This document shows positions 63,851-64,000 of a stretch of DNA of 64,000 bases, piece by piece. A program made the translations under genes and the position numbers. Position 1 is the stretch's first letter; every line of letters starts with the position of its first letter. This DNA is from Chloroflexota bacterium (GTDB lineage Bacteria; Chloroflexota; Dormibacteria; Dormibacterales; Dormibacteraceae), in NCBI GenBank assembly GCA_005882135.1, contig VBDR01000026.1, forward strand, positions 1 through 64,000, written 5' to 3'. Under the pieces are notes generated by a model that had not been told where the DNA came from, made no database searches, and was given only the letters and a program-made list of their open reading frames with translations.

Positions 63851-64000
63851 ATGATCATCGTGAACAAGGATGGCGCCCGGGTGCTCGTGGTCGACGACGA
63901 GCCGAACATCACCGAGCTCGTAGCCATGGCCCTCCGCTACGAGGGATTCAACGTCAAGACCGCCGCGACCGGCCGGGGCGCCCTGAGTGCGGTCACCCAG
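63851..64000 (+). CDS. Response regulator receiver, cut by window edge
   Basis: Only the first 50 codons are present: VLVVDDEPNITELVAMALRY with the acidic DDE pocket and the start of the next helix (GRGALSAVTQ). Most like OmpR-family regulators, but the output domain is outside the window. It lies 26 nt after apbE; AGGAAA precedes ATG 63851 at a longer-than-usual distance. Confidence 0.85.
   Translation, partial: MIIVNKDGARVLVVDDEPNITELVAMALRYEGFNVKTAATGRGALSAVTQ

Overview
The window is 64 kb of GC-rich, gene-dense bacterial chromosome with 66 protein genes and one tRNA. There is no rRNA, transposase, integrase, phage gene or CRISPR array. The arg order C-J-B-D-R-G-H, short HisG with HisZ, a b6-type split cytochrome b, amt-glnB next to glnA, a PucR-type regulator, WWDG-type C-terminal repeats and many leaderless-looking promoters suggest a Gram-positive-related (Terrabacteria) soil lineage between Actinobacteriota and Chloroflexota. 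Candidatus Dormibacterota is my best guess; this is inference and no marker gene settles it.

Layout. 1-6.9 kb: arginine operon on the minus strand (argC-J-B-D-R-G-H; argH runs off the left edge; argF absent). 6.95-13.3 kb: histidine operon on the minus strand (hisZ-G-D-B-H-F-I; hisA and hisC absent) behind a TPR protein with an acidic tail. 13.4-20 kb: a branched-chain amino-acid-type ABC transporter (two substrate-binding lipoproteins, livH-M-G-F). 20-31.2 kb: minus-strand genes for mannose activation (cupin, phosphohexomutase, manC), the methyl cycle (metK with a structured leader, ahcY, apt), a patatin phospholipase and UDP-glucuronate/UDP-xylose formation (ugd, uxs) behind a glycosyltransferase. 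31.2-41.9 kb: surface polysaccharide genes (sugar dehydrogenase, epimerase, GT2, rfbA/B/C, Wzx-like flippase), two tandem WWDG-repeat membrane paralogues, DNA polymerase IV and a DEDDh exonuclease. 41.9-44.8 kb: trpS and a Rieske/split cytochrome b complex. 44.9-47.4 kb: DinB-fold protein, cellulose-synthase-like GT2, thioredoxin. 47.7-53.2 kb: nitrogen assimilation (glnB, amt, glnA) and a GAF-PucR regulator. 53.3-56.9 kb: class V aminotransferase, two small membrane proteins, a GH5 endoglycoceramidase-like enzyme. 57-60.2 kb: a single-chain FtsE-FtsX fusion and its M23 hydrolase partner. 60.2 kb to the end: tRNA-Arg with a duplicated 5' end, a membrane redox module (Ser-rich anchor, ferric-reductase-like protein, NuoF-like protein, ferredoxin, ApbE) and the start of a response regulator.

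Main points of interest: (1) a candidate translational riboswitch before metK, where a hairpin able to make a kissing interaction competes with an anti-Shine-Dalgarno helix; (2) a dispersed GC-rich palindromic repeat family with copies translated in frame inside argC and at the start of manC; (3) a recurring -10 hexamer about 8-10 nt before the start codon of first genes, pointing to common leaderless transcription, including one shared bidirectional -10; (4) a shared operator-like motif before glnA and before the PucR-type regulator; (5) the FtsE-FtsX fusion; (6) the redox/flavinylation module with an unusual Ser-rich partner.
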